15,958 nt of DNA from JBOGGX01 sp050744245 (GCA_050744245.1 JBOGGX010000305.1:1-15958), one strand, 5' to 3'. Shown: positions 7,647 to 15,591, numbered from the stretch's first letter. The notes: a model not told the origin generated them from the sequence alone. Translations and numbers: made by a program.

Positions 7647-7652
7647 AGGCTA
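7647..7652 (-). promoter_or_regulatory. Putative -10 box of the carboxylesterase gene
   Basis: TAGCCT on the minus strand is followed by exactly 8 bases and ATG 7638, the geometry of actinobacterial leaderless promoters (TANNNT). No convincing -35 box is visible. The same TAGCCTCC string with the same spacing precedes the gene at 15636. Confidence 0.4.
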
Positions 7653-7671
7653 TCGGCGAAGTCTCGGCTCG

Positions 7672-8655
7672 ATGACCCGGCTCGGCGGCATCCATCACGT
7701 CACCGCCATCGCCACCGACCCCCAGCGCAACGTCGACTTCTACCTGCAGGCGCTGGGGCTGCGGCTGTTGAAGCAGACCGTCAACTTCGACGCGCCCGAG
7801 GTCTACCACCTGTACTACGGCGACGAGGCCGGCACCCCGGGCACCATCCTCACGTTCTTCCCATGGCCGGGATCACCGCCGGGACGACGGGGGGCGGGCC
7901 AGGCGACGAGCACCTCGTTCTCGGTGCCCGAGGCCTCGCTGGGGTGGTGGCAGGACCGCTTGACCGGGCTCGGGGTCGAGGTCGGCCGGGTCGAGACCAG
8001 GGGAGGTGAGGCGGCGCTGTCGCTGCGTGATCCAGACGGGCTGGCGGTCGAGCTGATCGCCCACCCGGAGGCCGACCCCCGCCCGCCATGGGAGAAGGGG
8101 CCGATCCCGCCGGACCACGCCATCCGCGGACTGCACTCGGTCGTGCTCACCGAGAGCGGGTTCGATGACACCGCCGCCCTGCTCACCGGCACGCTGGGTT
8201 TCGACCTGGTCGACGAGGATGCCACCGGCACCCGCTACCGGTTCGCGGTCGCAGAGGGCGGGCCGGGAGCGGTGGTCGACGTGGTCTGCTCGCCCGAGTC
8301 CGGGCCGGGTCTGGTGGCGGCGGGCACGGTGCACCACGTGGCCTGGCGCACACCCGACGACGACGCGCAGGTCTCATGGCGCAACGACCTGGTGGGCAAG
8401 GGTTTGAACGTGACGCCGGTGATCGACCGGCAGTACTTCCACTCGATCTACTTCAGGGAGCCCGGTGGCGTGCTGTTCGAGATCGCGACCGACCCGCCCG
8501 GATTCACGATCGACGAGCCGCTGCTCGAGCTGGGGCGGCGGCTGCGGCTGCCGCCCTGGCTGGAGCCTCGGCGGGAGGCGATCGAGGCGATGCTGCCGCC
8601 GCTGCGGTTGCCGTCGATGGCCGACACTGTCAGTCGGCGAATACGTCGCGGCTGA
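7672..8655 (+). CDS. VOC-superfamily ring-cleaving dioxygenase (MhqO-like)
   Basis: The 327-residue protein contains two glyoxalase/bleomycin-resistance modules, about residues 4-131 (starts GIHHVT) and 152-275 (GLHSVV). Likely metal ligands are His8 or His9, His221 or His222 in TVHHVAW, and Glu270 in VLFEIATD. Length and the C-terminal tail (FTIDEPLLELGRRLRLPPWLEP split across 279-299) fit the MhqO/YkcA group, proposed to open hydroquinone-type rings using Fe(II) and oxygen. ATG 7672 is chosen because homology begins there; the 28 codons upstream read as noise and would overlap the divergent esterase gene. The two start codons are only 33 bases apart. The 3' end overlaps the convergent ferredoxin gene by 26 bases. 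Confidence 0.88.
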   Translation: MTRLGGIHHVTAIATDPQRNVDFYLQALGLRLLKQTVNFDAPEVYHLYYGDEAGTPGTILTFFPWPGSPPGRRGAGQATSTSFSVPEASLGWWQDRLTGLGVEVGRVETRGGEAALSLRDPDGLAVELIAHPEADPRPPWEKGPIPPDHAIRGLHSVVLTESGFDDTAALLTGTLGFDLVDEDATGTRYRFAVAEGGPGAVVDVVCSPESGPGLVAAGTVHHVAWRTPDDDAQVSWRNDLVGKGLNVTPVIDRQYFHSIYFREPGGVLFEIATDPPGFTIDEPLLELGRRLRLPPWLEPRREAIEAMLPPLRLPSMADTVSRRIRRG

Positions 8656-9025
8656 ACTGGATGAAGAACGTGTGGTCGTGGCCCTTGTTCGTGTCCTCGG
8701 AGTTGTACGGGATCGCCGAGCTTCCGTTGGGCACGCGTTCTTCGGAGTAGATCGCCCCGACGGGGCACACATCGGGCTGGTAGCACGCGGTGCACGACGT
8801 GCACTCCTCGGTGTGCACGTACAGCAGGCTGTCGCCGAAGATGGCGATCGTCTCGGGATCGGCGCTGTGGGTGTTCTCGATCTCGCCGCTCCCCGCCTCG
8901 ACCTCCGAGAACAGGATGCCCTTCTCCGGGTCGAACTCGTAGATGCACTGGACCGGGCACACGTCGACACAGGCGCGGTCCTTCACTTCGATGCAGGCCT
9001 CGGTGATGATCGCGATACCGGACAC
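8630..9025 (-). CDS. Two-cluster (7Fe/8Fe-type) ferredoxin with unusual cysteine spacing
   Basis: The 131-residue electron carrier resembles bacterial FdxA. The N-terminal half has Cys11-x7-Cys19-x3-Cys23-Pro-x2-Cys27 within IEVKDRACVDVCP, as in 7Fe ferredoxins. The second motif is Cys75-x2-Cys78-x2-Cys81-x5-Cys87-Pro, whereas the standard is x2-x2-x3, so two residues are added. The linker from Cys27 to Cys75 is 47 residues against about 13 in ordinary FdxA, including an acidic stretch and a predicted beta hairpin. The C-terminus (residues 100-131) has no cysteine. GTG 9025 is fixed by AGAGGAG 7 bases upstream. Only 3 bases separate it from the aconitase stop, so the two are co-transcribed. 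Its redox partner is not encoded nearby. Confidence 0.9.
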   Translation of the reverse strand: MSGIAIITEACIEVKDRACVDVCPVQCIYEFDPEKGILFSEVEAGSGEIENTHSADPETIAIFGDSLLYVHTEECTSCTACYQPDVCPVGAIYSEERVPNGSSAIPYNSEDTNKGHDHTFFIQFSRDVFAD

Positions 9026-9028
9026 GAC

Positions 9029-10966
9029 TCAGCTCCTCTTGGGTTGCTCGCGGATGGCGTCGAGGAGGCTGCCCCGCAGGACGATCTCGATCTGCCGATG
9101 GGAGAGACCGTGCTCCAGCACATAGGTCTCGTTCCGGGTCTCGTTGGCCACCGCGATCGTTGCAGCCCGGCGCAGCTGGGCGGGAGGATCGTCGATCCTC
9201 AGGACGTCGCCCGCCTCGATCCGGTCATGGTCGCCGGCGTCGACGAAGGTGAGCGGCAGGACGGCGAAGTTCACCAGGTTCTGACGATGGATGCGGGCGA
9301 AACCCTTGGCCAGCACGGCGCGGAGCCCGAGATAGCGGGGCACGATCGCGGCGTGCTCCCGGCTCGATCCCTGCCCGTAGTTCCGGCCGCCGACGACGAA
9401 GTGGTCGCTGGCCTGGCGGGCCCGCACGGGGTAGGTCGAGTCGATGACGTCGAAGGCGAAGTCGGCCATCGCCGGGATGTTGCTGCGGTAGGGCAGCACC
9501 CTGGCGCCGGCCGGCATGATCTCGTCGGTGGAGATGTCGTCGCCCACCTTCAGCAGCACGGGACCGGAGAGCCGATCGGGCAGGGGATCGAAGTCCGGTA
9601 GGGAGACGATGTTGGGCCCCTTCTCGAGGCGAACGTTCCGGCGCCGTTCGACCGGCGCGACCAGCATCTCGGTGTTCACGTAGCGACGGGTCGGCGGCGC
9701 AAAGCGGGGGTGCGCGAATCCGAGATCACGCGGGTCGGTGATCTCCCCGGTGAGGGCGGTGGCGGTCGCCGTCTCCGGGCTGCACAGATAGACCTGGTCG
9801 TCCTTGGTGCCCGACCGGCCGGGAAAGTTGCGGGGGACCGTACGCAGGCTGGCCTTGCCCGTCGCGGGCGCCTGACCCATGCCGATGCAGCCGTTGCACC
9901 CGGCCTGGTGGAGGCGGGCGCCGGCGGTGACCAGGTCGCCCAGCCAGCCCTCTCCGGCCATGGCCTCGAGAATTTGCCGCGACGTCGGGTTGACGTCGAA
10001 CGAGACGCGTGGGTCGGTGTGCCGCGCGCGCACCATCATGGCCGGCACCGCGAAGTCGCGCACGCCAGGGTTGGCGGACGAGCCGATCACGACCTGGTAC
10101 ACGTCGCGGCCGGCCACCTCGCGTACGGGCACGACGTTGCCCGGGCTGGACGGACAGGCGATCAATGGTTCGAGCGCCGACAGGTCGATCTCGTCGTCGA
10201 CGTCATAGGTCGCATCTGGATCGGCGACGACCGACCGCCAGTCGCCCTCGCGGTCCTCGGAAACCAGGAAGGTTCGGACCGCGTCATCGGAGGGGAACAC
10301 GCTGGCCGTCGCGCCCAGCTCGGCGCCCATGTTCGCGATCACATGACGGTCCATGGCCGACAATTGCTCCAGCCCCGGCCCGTGGTACTCGATGATCCGG
10401 CCCACGCCGCCCTGTACCCCGTGGCGGCGCAGCATCTCCAGGATCACATCCTTGGCGCTCACCCATTCGGGCAGCCGACCCACCAGCCGCACCCCCCAGA
10501 TCTTGGGCATGGTGAGGTAGAAGGGCTCGCCCGCCATGGCCAGGGCGACCTCGAGACCTCCGGCGCCGATGGCGAGCATTCCCATCGCCCCGGCGGCACA
10601 CGTGTGGCTGTCGGAGCCGAGCAGCGTCTTGCCCGGCGCACCGAACCGCTGCATGTGCACGGGATGGCTGACCCCGTTGCCCGGCTTGCTGTACCACACG
10701 CCGAAGCGGCGACAGGCGCTGTGCAGGAACACGTGGTCGTCGGCGTTGCGGAAGTCGGCCTGGAGCAGGTTGTGGTCGACGTACTGCGCCGAGAGCTCGG
10801 TCCGGACCCGGTCGAGACCCATCACCTCGAGCTCGAGCATGACCATGGTGCCGGTGGCGTCCTGGGTCAGGGTCTGGTCCACCCGGATGCCGACCTCGGC
10901 CCCTGGGTCCATCGTCCCATCGACGACGTGGGCGGCGATGAGTTGCTGGGCGACGTTGCGGGCCAT
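9029..10966 (-). CDS. acn: Aconitate hydratase, Aquifex-type
   Basis: This 645-residue enzyme should interconvert citrate and isocitrate in the TCA cycle using a [4Fe-4S] cluster. Cluster ligands are Cys123 in GSDSHTCAAGAM and Cys357/Cys360 in AGCNGCIGMG. The C-terminal swivel domain contains DDISTDEIMPAG (476-487) and the substrate loop GGRNYGQGSSREHAA (526-540). At about 645 residues it is much shorter than the 890-residue AcnA enzymes and fits the compact 'putative aconitase, Aquifex type' family. ATG 10966 is used; the 14 codons upstream (from 11008) are proline-rich and look non-coding, and a weak GAGG lies 10 bases before the ATG. The gene is followed directly by the ferredoxin gene and preceded 62 bases upstream by a cupin gene. 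A related hydro-lyase activity such as homoaconitase cannot be excluded. Confidence 0.93.
   Translation of the reverse strand: MARNVAQQLIAAHVVDGTMDPGAEVGIRVDQTLTQDATGTMVMLELEVMGLDRVRTELSAQYVDHNLLQADFRNADDHVFLHSACRRFGVWYSKPGNGVSHPVHMQRFGAPGKTLLGSDSHTCAAGAMGMLAIGAGGLEVALAMAGEPFYLTMPKIWGVRLVGRLPEWVSAKDVILEMLRRHGVQGGVGRIIEYHGPGLEQLSAMDRHVIANMGAELGATASVFPSDDAVRTFLVSEDREGDWRSVVADPDATYDVDDEIDLSALEPLIACPSSPGNVVPVREVAGRDVYQVVIGSSANPGVRDFAVPAMMVRARHTDPRVSFDVNPTSRQILEAMAGEGWLGDLVTAGARLHQAGCNGCIGMGQAPATGKASLRTVPRNFPGRSGTKDDQVYLCSPETATATALTGEITDPRDLGFAHPRFAPPTRRYVNTEMLVAPVERRRNVRLEKGPNIVSLPDFDPLPDRLSGPVLLKVGDDISTDEIMPAGARVLPYRSNIPAMADFAFDVIDSTYPVRARQASDHFVVGGRNYGQGSSREHAAIVPRYLGLRAVLAKGFARIHRQNLVNFAVLPLTFVDAGDHDRIEAGDVLRIDDPPAQLRRAATIAVANETRNETYVLEHGLSHRQIEIVLRGSLLDAIREQPKRS
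9033..9039 (-). promoter_or_regulatory. Ribosome-binding site of the ferredoxin gene
   Basis: AGAGGAG on the minus strand ends 7 bases before GTG 9025 and lies wholly within the last Lys-Arg-Ser codons of aconitase. This indicates translational coupling of ferredoxin to aconitase. Confidence 0.75.
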
Positions 10967-11028
10967 GACCGTCAGACCTCGGAGGCTCGGAGGTGGGTCC
11001 GCCTGCAACCTACCCGCTGGTCGCCCGG

Positions 11029-11346
11029 CTACTCCCGGTGCAGGTGCACGGCGAGCCAGCTGGTGCCGGGTGTGGCCTCCGACAGGCGGTGCGGCGTGCC
11101 GGACGGCAGCAGCACCCAGTCACCAGGGGCGAGTTCCAACGGATCGCCGTCCACGTCGAGCGTGGCCCGGCCGGCCAGGACCAGGACCCACTCGTCGTGG
11201 GCCTGGACATAGTCCGTGGGTGGCACCTCGCCGCTGAGGATCTGCTCGATCACGAGGTTGCCGATGCTGGCGATCTCGTCGACCCGCTCACCGGTTCGGG
11301 GTGCAGCGGAGGCTTCGATCAGGTGACCATGGATGGCGGTGGGCAC
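11029..11346 (-). CDS. Small cupin-domain protein
   Basis: The 105-residue single-domain protein has a cupin core. Motif 1 is around AHDEWVLVLAGRATLDVDGD (His50, Glu52) and motif 2 is GDWVLLPSGTPHRLSE (His86). Such stand-alone cupins are metal-dependent enzymes or binding proteins; I cannot assign a substrate. The start is GTG 11346, with no Shine-Dalgarno but TAGCGT ending 8 bases upstream, suggesting a leaderless message. The gene lies 62 bases upstream of aconitase on the same strand and its start borders the end of a broken hydrolase gene. Unlike its two upstream neighbours it is intact. Confidence 0.8.
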   Translation of the reverse strand: MPTAIHGHLIEASAAPRTGERVDEIASIGNLVIEQILSGEVPPTDYVQAHDEWVLVLAGRATLDVDGDPLELAPGDWVLLPSGTPHRLSEATPGTSWLAVHLHRE

Positions 11347-11354
11347 GGCCGCCG

Positions 11355-11360
11355 ACGCTA
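11355..11360 (-). promoter_or_regulatory. Putative -10 box of the cupin gene
   Basis: TAGCGT on the minus strand is followed by exactly 8 bases and GTG 11346, fitting a leaderless actinobacterial promoter. It sits in the tail of the hydrolase pseudogene, so the cupin/aconitase/ferredoxin run could be transcribed independently of the damaged genes. No -35 box was recognised. Confidence 0.38.
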
Positions 11361-11972
11361 CGCGTCGACACGGCGGCGACCGGCGACGACGTCGGGAGCG
11401 GGTGACGAGCGAAGAACTCGGTCAGACCCTCGGCCATCAGGCGCGGCTGCTCGACGTGGAGCAGGTGCGTCGCGTCGGGCAGGTCTGCTCGACGTTCGGC
11501 AGCCAGGCCCGCAGCAGCTGGCGCCGCTCGACGAACGTCGGCGCGCTCTTTGCGCCGAGCACGGCGAGCACCGGCTGGGTGACCCGGGCGGCATCGGTCT
11601 CGGTGAACGACCACCGCTGGACCGCAGGGAGCTCCTGGCCGACGAGGCCATACCCGGAGGGTTCGACTGCGCCGTCTGCCGCCGATGCGTTCTTCGCCGG
11701 CCGGGCCGATTCGAGCAGGGCCAGCGTCCGCACCGCCTCGGGGAAGTCGATGGCCTGCTGCCAGAGCGATTCTGGCGCTCGACGAGTGGCCGACGACGTG
11801 GGCCCGCTCGATCCCGGCATGGCGCATCAGCGACCGGGCGTGACCGGCGAGCTGGGCGACGGTGACCGGCCCGGCCAGCCGCCCACTGGCGCCGTAGCCG
11901 GCGCGGTTGTAGGTGAGGACGCGATGTCGATCGGTCAGCGAGTTCGATGCCGTCGATCGTGGCCCGGTCCAT
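11358..11972 (-). pseudogene. Degenerate alpha/beta hydrolase
   Basis: The gene opens well: AGGAAG (11978-11983) lies 5 bases before ATG 11972 and the protein begins MDRATIDGIEL. The next recognisable part, LTDRHRVLTYNRAGYGASG, is in another frame near 11940, and the HGG-containing strand expected between them (about 30 residues) is missing. The nucleophile elbow GHSSS follows. Near 11762 an extra base shifts the frame, after which FPEAVRTLALLE continues. Much of the cap domain seems absent near 11640-11710. LPAVQRWSF through VTQPVLAVLGA then reads on until a second shift near 11483 leads to DATHLLHVEQPRLMAEGLTEFFARHPLP. The end is uncertain. Intact family members run about 260-280 residues; this span encodes at most 205. 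The product cannot be functional as read. Confidence 0.8.
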
Positions 11973-12065
11973 CGGTACTTCCTACGCCACCGCGAGCGGC
12001 CCCGCATCCAGGAAGTCCCGCAAGTGGGCCGGACGGCCCGGTCGAGGGGAACCTGGTAGGTCTCG

Positions 12066-13193
12066 CTAGGGCGTCGGCGGCCGGGCCAGACCGCGGCCGA
12101 GCGCGTAGGCGGCCGCCTCGGTCCGGCGGTGGACACCGATCTTGCGGTAGGTGTTGGAGACGTGGCGTTCGACGGTCGCCTCGCTCACGAAGAGCTCGGC
12201 GGCGATCTCCTTGTTGGTCCTGCCCGCCGCGATCAGCGCCAGCACCTCGGCCTCCCGGACGGTCAGGTTGTCGGGCCGCGGCAACGGGGTCCTGGCGGTG
12301 AGGGCTTCGGCCTCGTCGTGGTCGATGATGGCCAGCAGGGGGCGGCGACCGTCGGCCTCGACGACGCGCCTGGCCCGCTCGAACCAGTCACGAGCCTCGT
12401 CGCCGTGCCCGAGCATGGCCGCCATCCGGGCCACGGTGAGGGTCGTCGATCCGACCGGCGGCTCGCCCACGCCGGCCTCGATCAGGTCGAGTGAGAGTCG
12501 TCGGTAGGTCGACGCCCGGTCCGGCGCGGGAAGCTCCCATACGACCGTGGCCGCTCGGTAGATGCCGGCCGCGTGGAGGTACGCCGTCGGCGGAAGCCGT
12601 TCAAGCACGGATGTCCGCGCCGTCGCCAGGAGCGCGTCCGTGTCGGCCCGGCTTTCCCACTCCATCACGTCGAGCGTTCTGGCGTGGTCGTCATCATCGC
12701 CGTTCGTCCTGGCCACGGCGACGGCTCGCGCATCGTGCCCGATCCAGCGGCCGGCGGTGACCGCGCCGGTCGAGACAATTTCGAAGGGGTCGGGAAGGAG
12801 CATCAGCCGGGCCCAGGTCAGGTCCTCTCGTCGACCGGCCGCGTCGAGACCCCTGGCCGTGAGCGGTTCCCAGACGGTGCGGCTGGCCCCGCCATCCTTG
12901 AGCCTCAACGCCATCTCGGCCATGAAAGCGGCGACAGCGCCCGGTTCGGCGCCATTGGGGGCGAGGGCGGCCAGGGCCTCGTCGACTGTCGCGACGGAGT
13001 CTTCAAGGAGGAGTGCCTCGGCTTCGGCCTGGGCGAGGGCGACGAGGACCTCGGCCCGCCGGGCCGGGCTCGAGGTGCCGGCCAGGTCGCGTGCCATGCG
13101 GAGGAAGTCGACGGCCCGTTCGGGCTCGGACGCGGCGGTGGCTGGTCCGCGGCCGCCAGACAGAACGGGATGCCTGCCTCCGCTCCCGGACAC
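12066..13193 (-). CDS. Residual open frame of the LAL regulator: helical repeats plus LuxR HTH
   Basis: This uninterrupted 375-codon stretch is the C-terminal half of the broken regulator. True homology starts at ERAVDFLRMARDLAG (about residue 24); the first 23 residues from GTG 13193 are an out-of-frame artefact. Residues 25-300 are Ala/Leu-rich helices of the TPR-like type. Residues about 309-370 form a complete GerE/LuxR DNA-binding domain with TNKEIAAELFVSEATVERHV. No ribosome-binding site is obvious. If translated, it would be a DNA-binding fragment freed from its ATPase sensor. Expression is doubtful; I list it because the DNA-binding domain is intact. Confidence 0.45.
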   Translation of the reverse strand: MSGSGGRHPVLSGGRGPATAASEPERAVDFLRMARDLAGTSSPARRAEVLVALAQAEAEALLLEDSVATVDEALAALAPNGAEPGAVAAFMAEMALRLKDGGASRTVWEPLTARGLDAAGRREDLTWARLMLLPDPFEIVSTGAVTAGRWIGHDARAVAVARTNGDDDDHARTLDVMEWESRADTDALLATARTSVLERLPPTAYLHAAGIYRAATVVWELPAPDRASTYRRLSLDLIEAGVGEPPVGSTTLTVARMAAMLGHGDEARDWFERARRVVEADGRRPLLAIIDHDEAEALTARTPLPRPDNLTVREAEVLALIAAGRTNKEIAAELFVSEATVERHVSNTYRKIGVHRRTEAAAYALGRGLARPPTP

Positions 13194-14403
13194 GCCCTGG
13201 AGGCGTGGTACTGCTAGGTCAGCTCCGCCACCCGGTCCTCACCGCCGGCCGCCGTCTGCAGCGCGCCGGAGATCCCGCGGTGCAGCCGCGCCCTGCGGTC
13301 CGGGTTGAGATCGGCGACGAGCGTGTGGCGCACGATGACGTGGGCGAAGTCGTAGCGACCGGTCGACGGATCCGTCCCCCGGATCAGCCCGGCGCGCAGC
13401 AGCTTGTCGAGTGCGTCGATCGTGGCGTCCTCCGACAACCCGGTCAGGATCCGCAGCAGGGCGACAGTCGAACCCGCCGGGCAGGGCACACGCCACCCTG
13501 ACCAGCTCCTGGGCGTCGTGCGGCAGCCGGGTGATGCATCGGGCGAGCACCTCTCGCACACCCGACGGGACGCCGAGCTCTCCGGCGCGGGCCGGCCAGC
13601 GAGCCGTCCCGATGTCGATCCTGCCCTCCTCGATCAGGTGGGAGAAGACCTCGCTGACGTAGAAGGGGTTGCCCGCCGTCTCGTCGTGCATGGCGAGGGT
13701 CACGTTCTCCGGCGGTGTTCCTCCCGCGGCCACGGTGAGGTGCTCGCCCGCCTCGGCGGGGGTGAACCCCCCGACGCCGATCCGGGCATAGTCGGTTTCC
13801 CGGCGCAGCAGGGCGAGGAGCTCGGTGGTGAGCACGTGGCCGCCACGGTCGGCGTCCGGGTCCCGGTAGGCGCCCAGGATCTCGTGTTGAGCCGGGCGAT
13901 GTGGCGCAGGAGCTCGAGCGTGCCCCGGTCGGCCCAGTGCAGGTCGTCGAGCACGAGCACGACGGGTGCGTCGTCGGCGATCGTCGACAGGAACCGGGCC
14001 ACGGCGTCGAGGAGGCGGAAGCGCTCCTCGTTCGGCGGCAACGGCGGTGGAGGTGACGTGGCGGGCAGCGCAGACCGGAGCTCCGGGATCATCTGGGCCA
14101 GCACGGCCGTCGACGCCCCGAGCCGGGCCGAGAGCCCCTCGGTGTCGGCCATCCGGACGTAGCCGCCGATGGCCTCGACCACGGGCCCCAAGCGGGTTTC
14201 CAGCCGCCCTCGAAGCAGGAGCCTCGGATCACGGTCGCCCCGCGTTCCCGGGCGAGCCCGGCAACGACACTGGCGATCGCGGTCTTGCCGATGCCCGGCT
14301 CGCCGGCGAGCATCACGACGCAGCCGGCGCCGGTGGTTGCACCGGCGAGCTTGTCGAGAGGGACCTTCAGCTCTCGCCGTCGCCCGACGAACACCCCGGA
14401 CAC
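12066..14403 (-). pseudogene. Broken large ATP-binding LuxR-family (LAL) regulator
   Basis: Pieces in successive frames make up one STAND/LAL regulator. It starts at GTG 14403 (VFVGRRREL) with Walker A GEPGIGKT at residues 34-41, then Walker B VVLVLDDLHWAD near 13950. The winged-helix-like DATIDALDKLLRAGLI region lies near 13400, a helical-repeat region follows, and a C-terminal LuxR helix-turn-helix (LTVREAEVLALIAAG) lies near 12270-12090. Interruptions are frameshifts near 14180, 13885 (perhaps a small deletion), 13466 and 13142, and a TAG stop at 13214-13216 where a tyrosine codon would fit. Most frameshifts can be healed by one G/C base. The rebuilt protein would be about 780 residues, a little short for the family. 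It begins 39 bases after the acyl-CoA dehydrogenase stop on the same strand and precedes the broken hydrolase, perhaps its former target. Confidence 0.85.
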
Positions 14404-14442
14404 GACCAGAGGTAGGCAGCGGCGACCGCGGCGTAAGCGGCG

Positions 14443-15591
14443 TCAGCGGGGGAGGCCGAGCACCCGCTCGCCCAGGATGTTGCGCAGGATGTTGCTGGTG
14501 CCGCCCATGATCGTGTAGGCGGGGGCGTAGCAGACGTTGCGGGCGATGCGGGCGCCGAGGCCGTGGTCGGCACCCCACAGCAAGGCGGCCGGTCCGGCGG
14601 CCCGGGCACAGAAGCCGGCCACCCGCTGCTCGAACTCGGTGCAGAACACCTTGGTCGCGGCCGAGAACCCGGCCGGGGCCTGGCCCAGGGTCTCCCGCAG
14701 GACGAGGAGCCGGCCGACGCGGTAGCCGGTCTCGATGGCGGCCATCTCCTGGCGGACGAGCGGATCGGCGGTGTCGACGCGGCCCTTGTCGACCAGGTCA
14801 CGGTAGAGCGTGTTGTTCGAGACCAGGCGGTCGATGCCGCCCCGCTCGTGCTCGAGCTGACGCATGAGCTGCTTGAAGCTGCCGTTGAGCTCGCCGACCA
14901 GGTTGCCCGCCGGCACCCGCACCTCCTCGAAGCTGACCTCGCAGAAGTGGGTGTCGCCGGTCATGTCCTCGATCGCGCGCACGTCGATGCCCGGGGTGCG
15001 CATGTCGACGACGAGCTCGGAGAGGCCCCTGTGCTTGGCCGCGTCCGGGTCGGTGCGGGCGATGAGGTAGCACCAGTCGGCGACCGCCGCGCCCGAGGTC
15101 CACACCTTCTGGCCGGTGACCACCCACTCGTCGCCGTCGCGCACCGCCCGGGTGGCGACGTTGGCGAGGTCGGACCCCGCGTTCGGTTCGGAGTAGCCCT
15201 GGCACCACAGCTCCTCGCCCCGCACGATCGGGGGAAGGAAGCGTCGCTGCTGCTCGGGAGTACCGAACGCGATCAGCGTGGGCCCGAGCAGGCCCTCGCC
15301 CACGATGCCGACACGCGCCGGCGCCTTCGCCCGGGCGTACTCCTCGTAGAAGATCACCTGCTGGTGGAGGGATGCGCCGCGGCCGCCGTGCTCCCGCGGC
15401 CAGCCCACGCACGTCCAGCCGGCCGCGCCCAGCGCGCGCTCCCACTCGAGGCGCTCGTCGAAGGCCTCGTGCTCGTCGCCGGGTCCGCCGCGCCCGCGCA
15501 GCGCCGCGAACTCACCGGTCAGGTGGTCGGTGAGCCACTGGCGAACCTCGGCACGAAAGGCCTCGTCCTCGGCGGTGAAGCGCAGGTCCAC
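14443..15591 (-). CDS. Acyl-CoA dehydrogenase (FadE-type)
   Basis: The 382-residue flavoprotein should introduce the alpha-beta double bond into an acyl-CoA, passing electrons to ETF. N-terminal helical domain about 1-125, beta domain about 126-235 with the FAD/substrate signatures CQGYSEPNAGSDLA (130-143) and GQKVWTSGA (160-168), and a C-terminal helical domain with YTIMGGTSNILRNILGERVLG (359-379). At the place where short/medium-chain enzymes carry the catalytic Glu (EGT), this protein has GGT, so the base is probably elsewhere, with Glu247 or Glu249 in LEHERGG as candidates. The start GTG 15591 has no Shine-Dalgarno; TACGAT ends 9 bases upstream. It is divergent from the mycothiol-linked dehydrogenase, with 44 bases between starts. 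Substrate chain length cannot be read. Confidence 0.93.
   Translation of the reverse strand: MDLRFTAEDEAFRAEVRQWLTDHLTGEFAALRGRGGPGDEHEAFDERLEWERALGAAGWTCVGWPREHGGRGASLHQQVIFYEEYARAKAPARVGIVGEGLLGPTLIAFGTPEQQRRFLPPIVRGEELWCQGYSEPNAGSDLANVATRAVRDGDEWVVTGQKVWTSGAAVADWCYLIARTDPDAAKHRGLSELVVDMRTPGIDVRAIEDMTGDTHFCEVSFEEVRVPAGNLVGELNGSFKQLMRQLEHERGGIDRLVSNNTLYRDLVDKGRVDTADPLVRQEMAAIETGYRVGRLLVLRETLGQAPAGFSAATKVFCTEFEQRVAGFCARAAGPAALLWGADHGLGARIARNVCYAPAYTIMGGTSNILRNILGERVLGLPR

Noticed and set aside
8630..8655. 26-base overlap of the dioxygenase and ferredoxin 3' ends as a possible gene error
   Set aside because: Both C-termini read naturally and small tail-to-tail overlaps are ordinary in compact genomes.
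9710..11212. A 500-codon plus-strand open frame antisense to aconitase and cupin
   Set aside because: No domain pattern; it crosses two real genes on the other strand.
12066..14403. Programmed frameshifting to explain the multi-frame regulator
   Set aside because: There are several breaks of mixed direction plus an in-frame stop, none at a recognisable slippery site with a structure; decay or sequence error is simpler.
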